The translations under genes were made by a program, and so were the position numbers. From positions 12,960,171-13,024,170 of the forward strand of contig CM060194.1 of assembly GCA_030549335.1 (NCBI GenBank): a stretch of DNA of 64,000 nucleotides. The letters are read 5' to 3'. Origin of the DNA: Pontederia crassipes (Eukaryota > Streptophyta > Magnoliopsida > Commelinales > Pontederiaceae). The notes beneath the pieces are model-generated. The model did no database searches. It saw nothing but the letters and a program-made list of their open reading frames with translations, and was not told the origin of the DNA. This document shows, one piece after another, positions 35,301-50,300 of the stretch. How positions within the stretch are numbered: position 1 is the first letter of the stretch; each line of letters starts with the position of its first letter.

Positions 35301-37734
35301 CCAGCAGTCGGTTCTAGCCGGTTCTGTCAAACGATGTGCTGAAATCTGAGGTGGGAACCAAGGCTAACGTGATCTTGGTTCCCACCTTATGGTTCCACCT
35401 TTTTGTGGAACTAGGCACTACAGCCGATTTTCCTTTTTTTTCAAATTTTTTTGTTGAGTTGACAACTCCTTTTTTTTCAATTTTGTTTTTCTTTTTTTCT
35501 TTCCTTATTTTCTCTTTCTTACATTTCTCTCACAAAATAATTTATTTCTTAAATATAAAATATTAATATAATATTATTTATTACTTGTCATTTCATTAAA
35601 AAATTTAATATTTTGTTGAATATAATTTATTAATTTTTAATAATATATTTTAAAATAAAAACTGTCTTTTTACTATTTTTATTAATTTATAAAATTATAT
35701 TTTATATTTACAATAGCTATGTTTTATTCAAACACTCAATAAAATTAATCTATCATATTAACTTTTACATATCACATCAACTTTTTAGTTCCTCATTATT
35801 ACATTCTACTCCATCCAAACACACCCCAAACTAATTTGTCAATTCAACTATTCATATAGAACTCGGAAGAACTACGGTTCTACTATCCTAACACTACCTA
35901 TAACTACCCTTTAGTTTATTATAAATTGTGGACCTAGTTCTTTTAGTAATAATTTTAAGGATTTCATTGTACGAACTTTTGCAACATGCCCAATGTATAA
36001 AACTTTCCAAGGGAAGCTATCATAAAAATAGTTTGCAAAATTACTTTTTCTGAATGATGTTAATAGTTATGCTTCCTATTAAATCTTTACTCATGAATTA
36101 CCCAGTTCTAAATGGTCAGCTTTGCAATTTTATTATCAAGTAACAAATTGATATGAAGTTTCATATAGCCAAGCCCAATATGTTGTTTATTGCCTTTTTT
36201 TATTTCATGTTGGTCATGTTCAGAGAAGACCATTAGATGCGCCAGTAAGAAGAGTAGATCAAATAATCTGGAGTCCGATTAAAAGAGGGAGAGGCAGGCC
36301 AAGGCGAATACTTGACGAACTAATAGAGCAAGATCTATTGGTGAATAATATACCGAAAAGTTTGGTTACTAATAGAGCGGAATGGCGTCGTATGATCCAT
36401 ATAGCCGACCCCACCTAGTGGGATAAGGTTTTGTTGTTGTTGTTGTTTTTGGTGCCTCTTGCCCTCATTGTATTATTTTACGTTTCATGGTGCTTTCAGA
36501 TAAGGACAAAAGTTACCCAAGGCCTAGGGCAGTGTCTAGTTGGAGGAAATTATTTATCAAGTAAACATTTTCCATAATTTTTTTTGTTTGACAACTAGAA
36601 TTGCCTCTGTTTATCTTTCGAGAGGGTACTAGATAATCTTGATAAACAGAACGATTTAAAATTTTCTCCTATTTTTTTGTTGACCAAAAACATGTATATA
36701 ATGTTGGAAAAATTGTTTCCATTCTTTTTCTTCTCAGGATGCCGTCTCACAAGTTATTGGTCAAATAGATTACAAATATTATCTTTTTATAAAAACCAAA
36801 TATAGAAAAACAGATTCCTTAGTGTTTCATCTGGAATTCATTCCTTTATATTCAGTGATGCTAACACAGGCTAGATCAATTCGCTTTCTGATTTAACTTT
36901 TTTTTTTATTTCAGCTACTGGTATCATTTTGACTCTAGTGAGTGGAGCGCTGTGTACAAACACACCGTCGGTAAGGACCTCAAGCTCAAAGCTGGTTATG
37001 ATTCTGAAGTGCGACTTGGATGGGCATCTTTGTGGGTAAGGTCACCATATCTTCTACCATGGAGATGCACTTGAAACAGAAAGAGTGACAAATTATCTTC
37101 AACCAATGAATTTATGAAGTGTTCTCTCACCTTTGTCTTTATGGTGATCACATATTTATCAAGTCCATTTGTACATGGATAACTTACATGACAATTAAAG
37201 AAGAGGAAGATAACAGACAAAGAAAGGGTGGTGAAGGAAAAAATCAAGGACTATTCCATTAGGTCTGCCCGTTCAGTTCAAACCACACTGAAATAACACT
37301 AATCATTTGTTTATCTTTTCAAATGGCTTAACCAATGTCAGACAAATGAACCAAGCTAAATCAATTGGTCTGCTTCTGATTGAACCAATCAGCTCACATG
37401 TTCGATAAAGTTTTAGTACGTGAATATGCCATAATATTTTTTGTAGTTTTTAACATCATTGTTCTGATTTTTAGTTTATTATTACTGGAAATTTTTCCAA
37501 CATCATTATTATGCAGATTTATTTTAGCCAGCTGCAGATTTTCTGTTGTTTTAGATTTTCATCAATCATCAGACTTAATTTTTCCTATTTTGTCATGTAA
37601 AGATCGGTGATGAAGATGGAAAAACAAAGACAGCTCCTATGAAGACAAAGGTCCAACTGATGCTTCAAGTACCTCAAGATGATATTAATAATTTCATGTT
37701 CATGTTTCGTGTAAAGAAAAGGTGGGATTTTTAG
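26312..37734 (+). CDS. OEP37: outer envelope pore protein 37, chloroplastic
   Basis: Six exons were rebuilt with phases closing: 26312-26749, 28626-28715, 31230-31400, 31564-31658, 36915-37035 and 37603-37734, giving 348 residues (Arabidopsis OEP37 is about the same length). OEP37 is a beta-barrel channel of the plastid outer envelope, rectifying and peptide-sensitive in reconstituted work. Visible hallmarks are a proline-rich N-terminus (residues 6-32), RPKLRLSSEFDSESSEFFHK, LAKLKLSFQND, VPSVGLPRATIRFPVGEVS, NGILKGHLLDGVCTALY, SNALSFALKRRFGPSDKLSYWY, KAGYDSEVRLGWASLW and the C-terminal MFRVKKRWDF. There is no cleavable transit peptide, as expected of an outer-envelope barrel. Start 26312 (MDGDSM) is preferred over an in-frame ATG at 26258 because the family starts just before the Pro-rich stretch. 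Exon 1 is much more GC-rich than the others. The intron-1 donor is GTCCGC, a weak form. Intron 4 is 5.3 kb and holds several retroelements. Confidence 0.95.
29733..29958 (-). mobile_element. SINE copy 1 with target-site duplication (OEP37 intron 2)
   Basis: The body is 29753-29939 (about 187 bp), minus orientation: the tail reads (CAA)n on the plus strand, i.e. (TTG)n in the element's own sense. The duplication AATTAAAATTACTTCATACA flanks it on both sides. The body contains TATAGCCGGTCCCAAGCCCG and GGAGGAGGGTTGTGTTAGGC and ends CACCTAGTGGGATAAGGC plus the TTG tail. This resembles plant Au-type SINEs. Confidence 0.8.
29957..30178 (-). mobile_element. SINE copy 2 inserted beside copy 1 (OEP37 intron 2)
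   Basis: The body is 29974-30161, same orientation and nearly the same sequence as copy 1. It is flanked by ACATAAAAGATAATTCA on each side (29957-29973 and 30162-30178). Its left duplication starts within the right duplication of copy 1. Confidence 0.8.
31794..31912 (+). mobile_element. 5'-truncated SINE with 12-bp target duplication (OEP37 intron 4)
   Basis: The body is 31806-31900 (95 bp), the 3' part of the same SINE ending in (TTG)n, flanked by GGTTTAATTATG at 31794-31805 and 31901-31912. Confidence 0.85.
33345..34664 (+). mobile_element. L1-type LINE fragment, 3' end of reverse transcriptase ORF with poly(A)
   Basis: The fragment is 5'-truncated and decayed. At about 33525-33620 the frame reads GGLGVRDLRYTNWALLAKWVGRI, and from 33600 SLWRAVFFSCYGQ, FSFWHHDWLPGG and VWLSGTFTARSLY. 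WRTQVPLKVRIFAWLMRHDRILTR is followed by a stop, then CVLCGQAEEDISHLFFDCAVARVVW. This is the C-terminal reverse-transcriptase tail and zf-RVT zinc-binding domain of plant L1 LINEs. A poly(A) run ends it at 34653-34664. It sits in OEP37 intron 4 in the sense direction and is not host coding sequence. Confidence 0.88.
34665..35060. other. higher-GC block in OEP37 intron 4, origin unknown
   Basis: It begins with an imperfect foldback (GTGGGCAG..GAGC / GCTCCTGCCCAC at 34708-34738). No coding region was recognised. It may be another small transposon or a captured fragment. Confidence 0.3.
35287..35411. repeat. cluster of three hairpins (possible foldback MITE)
   Basis: Three perfect stems occur in a row: GCTAGAACC/GGTTCTAGC (35287-35295 with 35310-35318), AGGTGGGAACCAAG/CTTGGTTCCCACCT (35349-35362 with 35374-35387) and GTTCCAC/GTGGAAC (35392-35398 with 35405-35411). 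The cluster is preceded by GCATTTGGCTGCTG, similar to hAT-like MITE starts. Confidence 0.7.
36208..36452 (+). mobile_element. RTE-type LINE 3' end (OEP37 intron 4)
   Basis: One frame reads GHVQRRPLDAPVRR, then IKRGRGRPRRILDELIEQDL and RAEWRRMIHIADPT followed by a stop, the typical C-terminus of plant RTE-clade LINE ORFs. The DNA then ends CCCCACCTAGTGGGATAAGG plus a (TTG)n tail, the same 3' end as the SINEs in this window. The copy is 5'-truncated; its target duplication was not resolved. Confidence 0.8.
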
Positions 37735-40545
<2,811 letters not shown>

Positions 40546-42861
40546 ATGAACCACTGGGGCGGCCCAATCGAGGTCCACGCCGTCGATGAGGACGCCGGCG
40601 CGGAGCACGGCCGCGACGCGGACTTGGACCGGGCGGCACTGACGCGGCAGCAGCACCTGCGGGAGCTCGACGAGACGCAGCAGGGCTGGCTGCTGGCGCC
40701 GCAGGAGGGCGCCAGGAGGAGGAAGAAGGACAGGTACGTGGACTTGGGCTGCGTCGTCGTCAAGCGCCGGCTCCTCAAGTGGCTGCTCTACGCGGCGGCG
40801 ATCGCCTTCGTCGTCGTCGGCGTCCCGGTCATCATCGCCAAGTCGCTGCCCAAGCACAAGGACCCGCCCCCGCCGCCGGACCAGTACACGCTCGCGCTTC
40901 ACAAGGCTCTCCAATTCTTCAACGCGCAGAAGTGTAAGCTCCATCGACGAAGTTCCTGTCTCGGATGAAAAATCCAACGATCGAATGACGGATCGATTCA
41001 TCTTTTCCTGATTACTAAATCGTTGATTTGATTTACCTCACAGCTGGTAAATTGCCCAAGAACAATGGCGTACCGTGGCGAGGGGACTCCGGCCTGAAAG
41101 ATGGCTCTGACCTCACCGACGTGAAGGGTGGGCTCGTCGGAGGATACTACGACGCCGGCGACAACATCAAGTTCCACTTTCCGATGGCCTTCTCGATGAC
41201 GCTACTGAGTTGGTCGGTCATCGAGTACAGCAGCAAGTTCAAGGACATCGGAGAGTACGACCATGTCAGGGACGTCATCAAGTGGGGCACCGACTACTTG
41301 CTCCTCACCTTCAACTCCTCTGCCACCACCATCAACAAGATCTATAGTCAGGTAAAAATATATACTTAAACGTATACGATAAAGAAATCTCCGTGCACGC
41401 ACGCGTGCTCACTGCAATCGTCATCGTCGATACAAACGTACATGCAGGTCGGGACGGCGAGGAACGTGTCGACGACGCCTGACGACCACTACTGCTGGAC
41501 GCGGCCGGAGGACATGGACTACCCGCGCCCGGTGCAGGTCGCAAGCTCGGCCCCGGACCTGGGCGGCGAGGTCGCCGCCGCGCTAGCCGCGGCATCCATC
41601 GTCTTCCGCGATGACGACGCCTACTCCCAGAAGCTGATCAGGGGCGCAGCGGCCGTGTACAACTTCGCGAGGAACATGGGCCGGCGCGCGCCCTACAGCC
41701 GGGGGAACCCGTCCATCGACCCGTTCTACAACTCCACGGGGTACTGGGACGAGTACATGTGGGCCGCGGCGTGGATGTACTACGCCACGGGGAACGGCAG
41801 CTACGTCAAGTTCGCGACGGACCCGCAGCTGCCCAGGAACGCCAAGGCTTACCGGCGCATCGCTGACCTCGGGGTGATGAGCTGGGACAACAAGCTGCCG
41901 GGGGCGGAGCTGCTGCTGACCAGGCTGCGGCTGTTTCTGAACCCCGGCTACCCTTACGAGGAGAGCCTCGCCGGCTACCACAACGCCACCAGCCTCAACA
42001 TGTGTGCGGCCTTGAAGGATTTTAACGTCTTCAACTACACGAAAGGTATTGCATCAATTTGACGTCTGCTCGATTGCAAGTTCAAGCCATTGATCCTTCA
42101 TCTGCTGACGCATATGCATGCAGGTGGACTAGTCGAGCTCAACCATGGAGGGCCTCAGCCGTTGCAGTACGTCGCGAACGCCGCCTTCCTGTCATCTCTG
42201 TATGCGGATTATCTGGTTGCGGCAGGTGTTCCCGGATACTACTGCGGCCCTTACTACTACTCCGTTGACAGCCTCCGCAGCTTTGCGGCCTCTCAGGTTC
42301 TTATGATCAATCCTTTGTTTAATGATCACTCGACCGAGTTCAGGAAAGCAGTCTTAGAATTATGTCTACGCTATCTGGACTAATCAAATGACTGCATGTC
42401 TGCATGCATTTTACGTTGATCTATTACATTATACATGCAATTCATATGATGTGCAGGTGGACTACATCTTAGGAGACAATCCAAGGAACATGAGCTACGT
42501 CGTGGGTTACGGACGGAACTACCCGAAGCACGTGCACCACCGGGGCGCCTCCATCCCCGACGACGGCCGCAGGTACTCGTGCACCCAGGGGTGGAAGTGG
42601 CGCGACGCCAAGGGCCCCAACCCCAACACCATCGTCGGCGCCATGGTCGGCGGCCCCGACCGCTCCGACGGCTTCTCCGACTCCAGGGCCAAGTACGGGT
42701 ACACGGAGCCAACCCTCGCGGGCAACGCAGGCCTCGTCGCGGCGCTGGTGTCTCTGACGGGCACCGCCAGCGGTGCGGGCATCGACAAGAACACCATCTT
42801 CTCGGCCGTGCCGCCGCTGTACCCGGCGTCGCCCCCGCCCCCGCCGCCGTGGAAGCCGTGA
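40546..42861 (+). CDS. KOR: KORRIGAN-type membrane-anchored endo-1,4-beta-glucanase (GH9)
   Basis: Five exons: 40546-40933, 41044-41351, 41448-42045, 42124-42296 and 42457-42861, giving 623 residues (Arabidopsis KOR1 has 621). The enzyme hydrolyses beta-1,4-glucan and works with the cellulose synthase complex in wall cellulose synthesis. It is a type II membrane protein of the Golgi, endosomes and plasma membrane. The cytosolic N-terminus has [17 protein letters not shown] and YVDLGC. The membrane span is at about residues 76-98, followed by a Pro-rich linker (DPPPPPDQY). The GH9 domain shows [10 protein letters not shown] (Asp166 and Asp169, the latter the likely catalytic base), [25 protein letters not shown] at 514-518, and [10 protein letters not shown] with the likely acid Glu573. 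The C-terminus is Pro-rich ([16 protein letters not shown]), as in the KOR subclass. All catalytic features are intact. Introns are short (78-160 bp) and exons strongly GC-rich, unlike the other genes here. Which KOR paralogue (1, 2 or 3) it is cannot be fixed. Confidence 0.96.
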
Positions 42862-44339
42862 TCTTTGCTCACTTGGAGAAGATTTGATTTGAATATTTGA
42901 TCAGCTTTCGAGTCTTCTGATCTCGCACGCATTGTTTGGCTACATGACCCCCATCAGCTTCTGCAGATCCTGAGAGCAAAGTTATATATACATATACTTG
43001 CGGATTTTTTAATATACTTTTATCTGTACAAAAATTAAATGGAACCTACAAATTTTGATACTGAAATAAAACGAATTTTTTGTCAAGTTTAACGAATCAT
43101 GCATCGCATTCAAAGATACTTATGATGTTTGATTGGTGAATCTATACTTTGCTCGTGGAAAGCAAATTATTCATTTTGTTTCAACAATCTGAAAGGAGGT
43201 TGGTCAGCTCCTGTTCATGGCGTTCTCATTTTTTTAAAGTGTAGCGACCATGTGAACCAAGAACATGATGATGCTGTGTTGCACATCTACGAACGCAACT
43301 TTGTAATTTTGTTTATTTTCTATTTTTTTCTAAAATGAATGCAGTACATTACATTACATAATATATAAATACCTTTTTTATATTCTTTTACTTTGATTAG
43401 GATCCAAATCATAAACAAATTCTTTACATTCTTTTATATTTTAGATTCAATAAAAAAATTTAGAAAAAAATATTGATAATGATAGTTTAAAAGTTTTAAC
43501 TAAAAATTCTAGAATTATATTTGTTGTTCAAGTAAATCACTACGGCAGAATTACTAAAAAGATAAAATTAAATATTTAATAATTTTAAATTTAAATTTAA
43601 TTGAACGTATATTAAATGAACAGTGGCATTTATTTTAAAGTAGATAGTAACTTTTTCCGGATCATGGTAAAAGATGGGTAGATTTTATATTCTCGTGGAA
43701 CAACTACTAAAAATTTGGAGCACCAATTTTTAACACCATGTTCCGACAATGAAACACAAGTCATTTGTAACATAGAAAAACAATAGATTAATAGGGAACT
43801 CAACAGATGGGAGGAACGAGATAAGGCAGATTTATTTGTATTTCACATCGCATGGTTACAACATGACTCTGGGATAATGACCTCCCAAGGAAAAAAAGAA
43901 AACTTTCTAGGAAGTTGCTGCAAGTTTTTGTACATCAAGCTCTCTTTGACATGAAGTTCTCATATGAAATGCAATAAGATCTAAGCAAACTCTTGCTTCT
44001 TGGACTTCAATCCGAGTGTTGAAACCAAAAATTACGCCTCCGGTAGTAATCAAAAGTCTCTGCATTCTTCATACATTGGAGTTTCAAATGGCACTATAGC
44101 ATGATCATCAGGCCAAGTAACTTGGCTTCACTGAATCAGCACAAATGATGCCTTGGTTGCTGCCAGTTCAGATTAGTTCCTGGCGAGGGTTAAAGATGCA
44201 CTAGGAGAATGCAATCACCAACCCTTGATTACTACGCGCCGCCTGGCTAGTTGTAATGTAAATTAGACGAATCTCCTACTCTTAACACACGGAGTATGAA
44301 TTCTCATTTTAAAGCAATGAAAACGACAAACACGCGAGA
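42862..44339. other. convergent intergenic region (KORRIGAN / VPS3)
   Basis: It contains the 3' UTRs of both flanking genes. No further gene is recognised. Confidence 0.5.
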
Positions 44340-47300
44340 TTATCTGGTAACAAGCCATCCTGATTTAAATATTGCATCTTGCTTGAAATTACGACCATGA
44401 GGTGACGTTGACTCCCCAAGTCGACGATAACACTGCAGCAATAGATGATCAATACCACAATGTAAGAATGACCATTAAAGTTCATATTTATTTTATATGC
44501 ACAGCCACACATCAAACTGGTAATATGACGGGTTGGCAGTTCATGTTTATACTCTAAAGATGTCAATCTTTAGTTACTAGATGCAGACTATGAAACTATT
44601 TACATTTTTCGGTGCAAATCACAAGAAATTCAAAGCCTTCAAGTCATTGCCATCATATTTTCCTGTTTCAGGGTGTTCTAGGTCTCAAATTTATTATCAC
44701 TTGCAATTCTTTTGATGAGTAAAATGTTATAGGGCATTCCTCTCTGTTATCTATTTAGCTAAGTCAATTTTGCCATGATTCTAGAATTTGACATACCTTG
44801 TAGCACACAATTGAATCATCCGGATACATTGCAAAGAGCTTGGTACCGAGGCGTGAGTGGCAAGAATCACATATGCTCTCATCATTTATTTGAACATTCC
44901 TTGACCTCTCTTCATACCTTGACAATCGTGCATCTAGATTCATTGCTCTTGAGAGACTATTAACAATCTACCACGAAACAAGAGAAAAGATTTCATTCCT
45001 TTTTTGGTAGAAGTGACTGCTGTCAATATTATTGATGAAGATATTATTGTTTCCTCAAAAAAAATATTATTGATGAAGATAAACAGTTGAACCGAATATC
45101 AAAACTCACAAAACAGTCATTAAAAAAACTTCATAAAAGCAATCAGCAAAAGATAGTGCAAGTTTTTCTGGCAGAATTAATTTACTTAACATTGTTTTGA
45201 AGGTTTTGCTCTGGTTGCAAACAATTACTTGTCATGCCTTGGTTCCAATAGAACGTCTGTTGAACACTAAGGTTTTCTTTTGGTACTTCACATGCTAATG
45301 GCAACCTCATCATGACACAACCAAGGAGACACTATCTGCTTGCCAATACACCTATCAAAACTCATAGGCATGGACCAGAAACTTTCAGAACAGCCTCCCT
45401 CTGTACCATGTCAGAGAAGCACTTGTTTGGGACGCATCCACCAATGGTTTTACCCATGTGCATTAAGGAGACTACTTATTTTTTTAGGTGTAGATGATAT
45501 CCCAAGAAACATTGCATCAATGCAAAACAAATGTGTCATACCAAATTTCAGATCATAAAAAACCTGCAACTACTTTCACAATAAGCTCCGATTAAAATAT
45601 CATACCATATTATTCTTTTACCAACCTTTTCAAGAAAAAGAAACAGAGCTTGATCTGAGCGGCTTAAGGTGCAAAGACCATCCAGAGACCGTGTTTCTTT
45701 TCCTCAAAACTAAGGCCACTCTACTATATGTTATTAAGTACATAATTAATTAAATGAACAATGGAAACATAAAGATTGAGAGATAAAGAGATTTCACTAA
45801 CAAAAAAAGGATAAATTTTCAGTTAAAAATGGCAATCTACACAAACCATCTAACTTCTCTTTTTAAGTTTTTCAGGATGAAGTTAAGAGATATGACTTTA
45901 GTATGCACAGGCAACAGTGCCCTTGCACTTGCAAACTGTTGCACAAAAGATACACAACAATCAAATGTGTACCAAAAGACAAACAAAATAGATTCTGGAA
46001 GAGTAAAAAATGACTATCGCACCAATTTTCATTATTTTCTGGTTGAACATATTTACTTCAAGAATTAGAGATCTAGTTCTTTCTTGTACCATGGTTGCAC
46101 GGGAACCAAACTTGAAGACAGAATCTTTATTGAGGATAACATTAATAATCTGAATCTGACAAAGAAGGTTTCACATGCTTCAAAGCAAGTGAAATTAGGG
46201 CATAACATACTGGATATTCACTCATAGAATAGCACTGGTCCACAGAATATCACGCCAAATGCATGTCAGCATCATTCCAGTACCAAGCCAGCACTCAGCA
46301 ACATGAAAGAAGCAGCTGCTGGGAGCTTTTATTAATGAAAAAATAATCATAACTCCACTTCATTATTTTAGACTAAAATGAAATTGACTTGTGTGACTAA
46401 AACTACAGATAAAAAAACAGGCCAGGGACCTAGACATCTGGATGAAGATTCGGAATATGAAGACTGTATCTCCTCAAAAAGAAAAAAAAAATCATTATGT
46501 GGTATGTGGTCATATCCTTCACTATCTATCCATACTATGAAGGGAAAACATAAAATTCGTAGCTGAACATATCACAAGAAAAAAAAAAAAACTGCTAGCA
46601 GAACTAATGTCATATGTTTAGATAGAAGGACAAGACTGCCTTCTTTCAGGAAAAAAAGACCAAAAAGAAAACAGCTTTTAATTGTTTGTAACCTCTACCT
46701 GCGCTTGGAGGTGATGATGTACTCGCGCTTTCAACATTCTCACTATTGTATCAGATGCTAGCTGCAGAGGCATCTCTGCGGAAAGTTTCTGCAACAGGAA
46801 ACTGGATATGAAGCAAGAAATTCAAGCAAATAGCTCAAACATATAATCAATATGTAAGCATATTTGGAAAATTTGTAATGATCTGCGAATTTGTCATCTG
46901 GGATTACAAATAAGAAGAGGGTTGTTTTGCAGGTTTCTTTGTTGAGTAACTCCGCCTATGTTTTATAGCCGGTCCCAAGTCCGGATAAAGGAGGAGGGAT
47001 GTGTTAGGCCCCGACAGCCAGCGTAAAACTCTGTCGAATCTTATGAACAAAGATCAACGAATTGGCGTCGTATGATCCATGTAGCCGACCCCACCTAGTG
47101 GGATAAGGCTTTGTTGTTGTTGATTACAAATAAGAAGAGGTAAACCTAACTCAAAAAAAAAAAAAGGAAGAGGTAAATGAATTTTGTCAGGCTCTAGATG
47201 ATAGGGTGGCTAAGCAGATTAAAGCTATGTGCCTTCCATTTATAGGTTTTGTCCATCTTGAGGATTTCTTTTGTGCATTATTGTGTTATAGAGATACATT

Positions 47301-50300
47301 TGAACAGACCTACTGTATGGGAGACTGAAAACAGTGAACAATAACAAAGTCACATCCAAGGGAGCAGTATAACAGGATTAGTATATATATCAAAGTTCTA
47401 GCATTCCAATAACTGTACAGAGGAAAAATTCATCCATCAGAAACAGCTGCCAAAACGAGTTTTCTGTTTATGAGAGGAAAGTCATAACTTTAAACATAAA
47501 TCGATTTAGTTTGTTACCTCTAGAACTTGTAAAGGGTCGAGGGAAATGCCATGATTATGTACAAGACGAACTGCAGCTTTGAACATGGGTTCCTTCCCAT
47601 CCTTGGGATCTAAATATAAATCCAGCAATCTGAGACAAAAGAAACAAAATAAGAGACCATTGTAGCATAACAGACGCCTAAACCAATAAAACTAATGGAG
47701 GTGTCAAAAAAACCTACTGCATATAGGCATCATCTCTACCAATCTCTGTGCAATATCGTTCCGCAGCATCACTGTCTTCCAGCTTCCTGAAAAAAGAGAG
47801 AAAATAGACAAAGGTCATAAGCAATTTATAGAAGTGGTAATTTGCTCAAAACAACAAGCTTATCACCTTCTCCTTTAACAAAAAAGGAGAAAGCTAAGTG
47901 ATTCTTACAAGGCTAGAATCTGCAGTACCATGGACTCTTGCCCCATCTTCCTGTATAAGATTGCCTGTCATGAAAGTTACTCTATAAATAAATGCCGGTT
48001 CAAGTGATGATATATTTTACTTGAGTAAAATGATCATTTCTATGAAAACATGGTATGAACTTGTGAATGCAACAAGTAATTCATAATCAATATGGGATCA
48101 TTCATCAATCAACTCAATACATTTAAAGACATGTAAGGAAAAAAACATTTCAAACACAAGTCGTCCATAAATTTGTGACACTGGAGCAAACTGCCAACTG
48201 ATATTCAGATAAGTGCATTTTTTTGTTTTAATACCAAGCAGATGGCTTATGTAATTTTAATTTCAGTAGAGATTTCTGTGTCACTCTTTGTTAACATAAG
48301 AATATCATTTTTTTGAGAAAGAGTATCAATTTCATTAGTTACAGGCAAACGAAATACTTTAAGAGCATAAAGAAAGTTTTTTATTACAGAAAATATGCAT
48401 TACGCATTAATATGTTGAGAATCAGCATACAAAAACTGAAAAGACCCAGAGGGGGGCCATCTTCCCAAAAGGTATCACAGTGCCCATTTATAACAGATGC
48501 AAGATGCAACAAATATCGTATACCTTCTCTTTACATTTTGGTTCTTTCTTTCTTCTAGTGTATTTATCTTTCCTTAAATGTCTTACAAATGCCAGGCATA
48601 GGTTCTTTCAGAAAACTTAAACACATCGTCACTAGACAAGTTCTACCACCAGAGTGTAGATATGCCACTTATATAGTTTATGCTTAACTTTTAGAATACA
48701 CAATTTCTACCACCAGAGCGTAGATATCTCGAAGTGGAGCTGCTACATGAAATCACATAGCATCATCAAAAGAAATATTCTTCAAGACTTAACATTTGTG
48801 GAGTCTCTTCACCAAACAATTACACACACATCACCTGAAGTTACAAGTGTTACATATCAATTGCCTAAATATGAAAGGATACTTAATTCACTCAAATAAT
48901 TTCTCCTTTTTTTTTTGAGGGACTCAAATAATTTCAATAGCAGATATAAGTCAAGTTTGTCCATTCTACACTTTTTCAGTAGTAAGCGAAATAGAACACA
49001 ACAAGAATTCCAAGACAGACCTAAATGTAAGAAACAAGATAGGTGGAAAGGACCTTTTCAAGCCATAACTCTGATTCTTCTATCACATCAAGCACTTCTT
49101 CTGGATCATACAGATCTGAAGCCTCTAAAAACATCTGCAACCTATTCCTAACTGAATCTGTATGGGTATTATTTATTTGGTCATCTGTCACTATCAATTC
49201 CGGTTGTCTTATATAATTGATTTTACCATTATCACCATCCATTTCAGCTGCTTCAACTGCAGTTCTTGCTAAGGAAAGAGCATATAAAGTATGAAACCTA
49301 CTGTCTTCAGAACCCTGGTCTTCAATCAGCCACTGCAAAAACCTAGAAGAAGAATGTAATAAATTATATAAACAGTATTGATATCACAAATTTTTCTCAG
49401 AGCTGCTATCACAAAATTTTGTTTCTCCATTCTCAAAGGGAAAATTGCAAGCATATTCAGATTGATGACAGTAGGGAAAACATGCATAACATATAATAAC
49501 AAAATTTGAAACTCTCCCAAGAAAGAGAAAAGAAACTCAAAGGAGCATAACATTAGAATCTTTTAGGCCCGTTCCACAAAAATCTGTAGACTGCCAAATC
49601 TGTGAAAATAGATGATATTCAAGAAATTATTTTAAGGAAGATGGTATTCAAGAAATGTCTGAAAGGTTTAAAATGAAAGTGTGGTACTTAATATAAAGGT
49701 TCAACCAGTTATATTTACATGAGATAAGCCCTAATACGGATGAAAACTTGTCACAAAAGATCTCAAATGAGTAGCTTGTTAGATAGGAACCATATTTTTC
49801 ACATCCAGTAACTACTATATGTCAAAGGCATATCTTACTTGTGGACGAAAAGCTACAAAGACAACTATTCAAAAAGAGTGAAACAACGGAAGAAAATATA
49901 AATGGAGGTCATTGTATTCTGAGCATTCAAAACATATAAAAATGCAGGATTGGCCAATGCATACCTATGATGGATCTCAATTTTTCTTGGATCTATAACA
50001 GAGAGAACTTTTTCTGCAAATGTTAAATCATTATTAAAAAGCATAACAATTAATATTTAAAAAAATGCCCTAAGGAATAAGATACAAAAGACAAAAAGGA
50101 GAAGGAATAAAAGAGAAGATTTCATAAAAAGAAGTGACAAGAAGATAATGATGTTAGCATACATCAAAATATTGCTTAAAGTGAGTGAATATTTGCTAGC
50201 TGAAAATTGCTGTTTTAAAAATTCTCTGAGCATACCAACAGTGAGTAGTTTAGTTTCCATAATCCAATATGTTTAACACAAAGACATAAAAGAAATTAGT

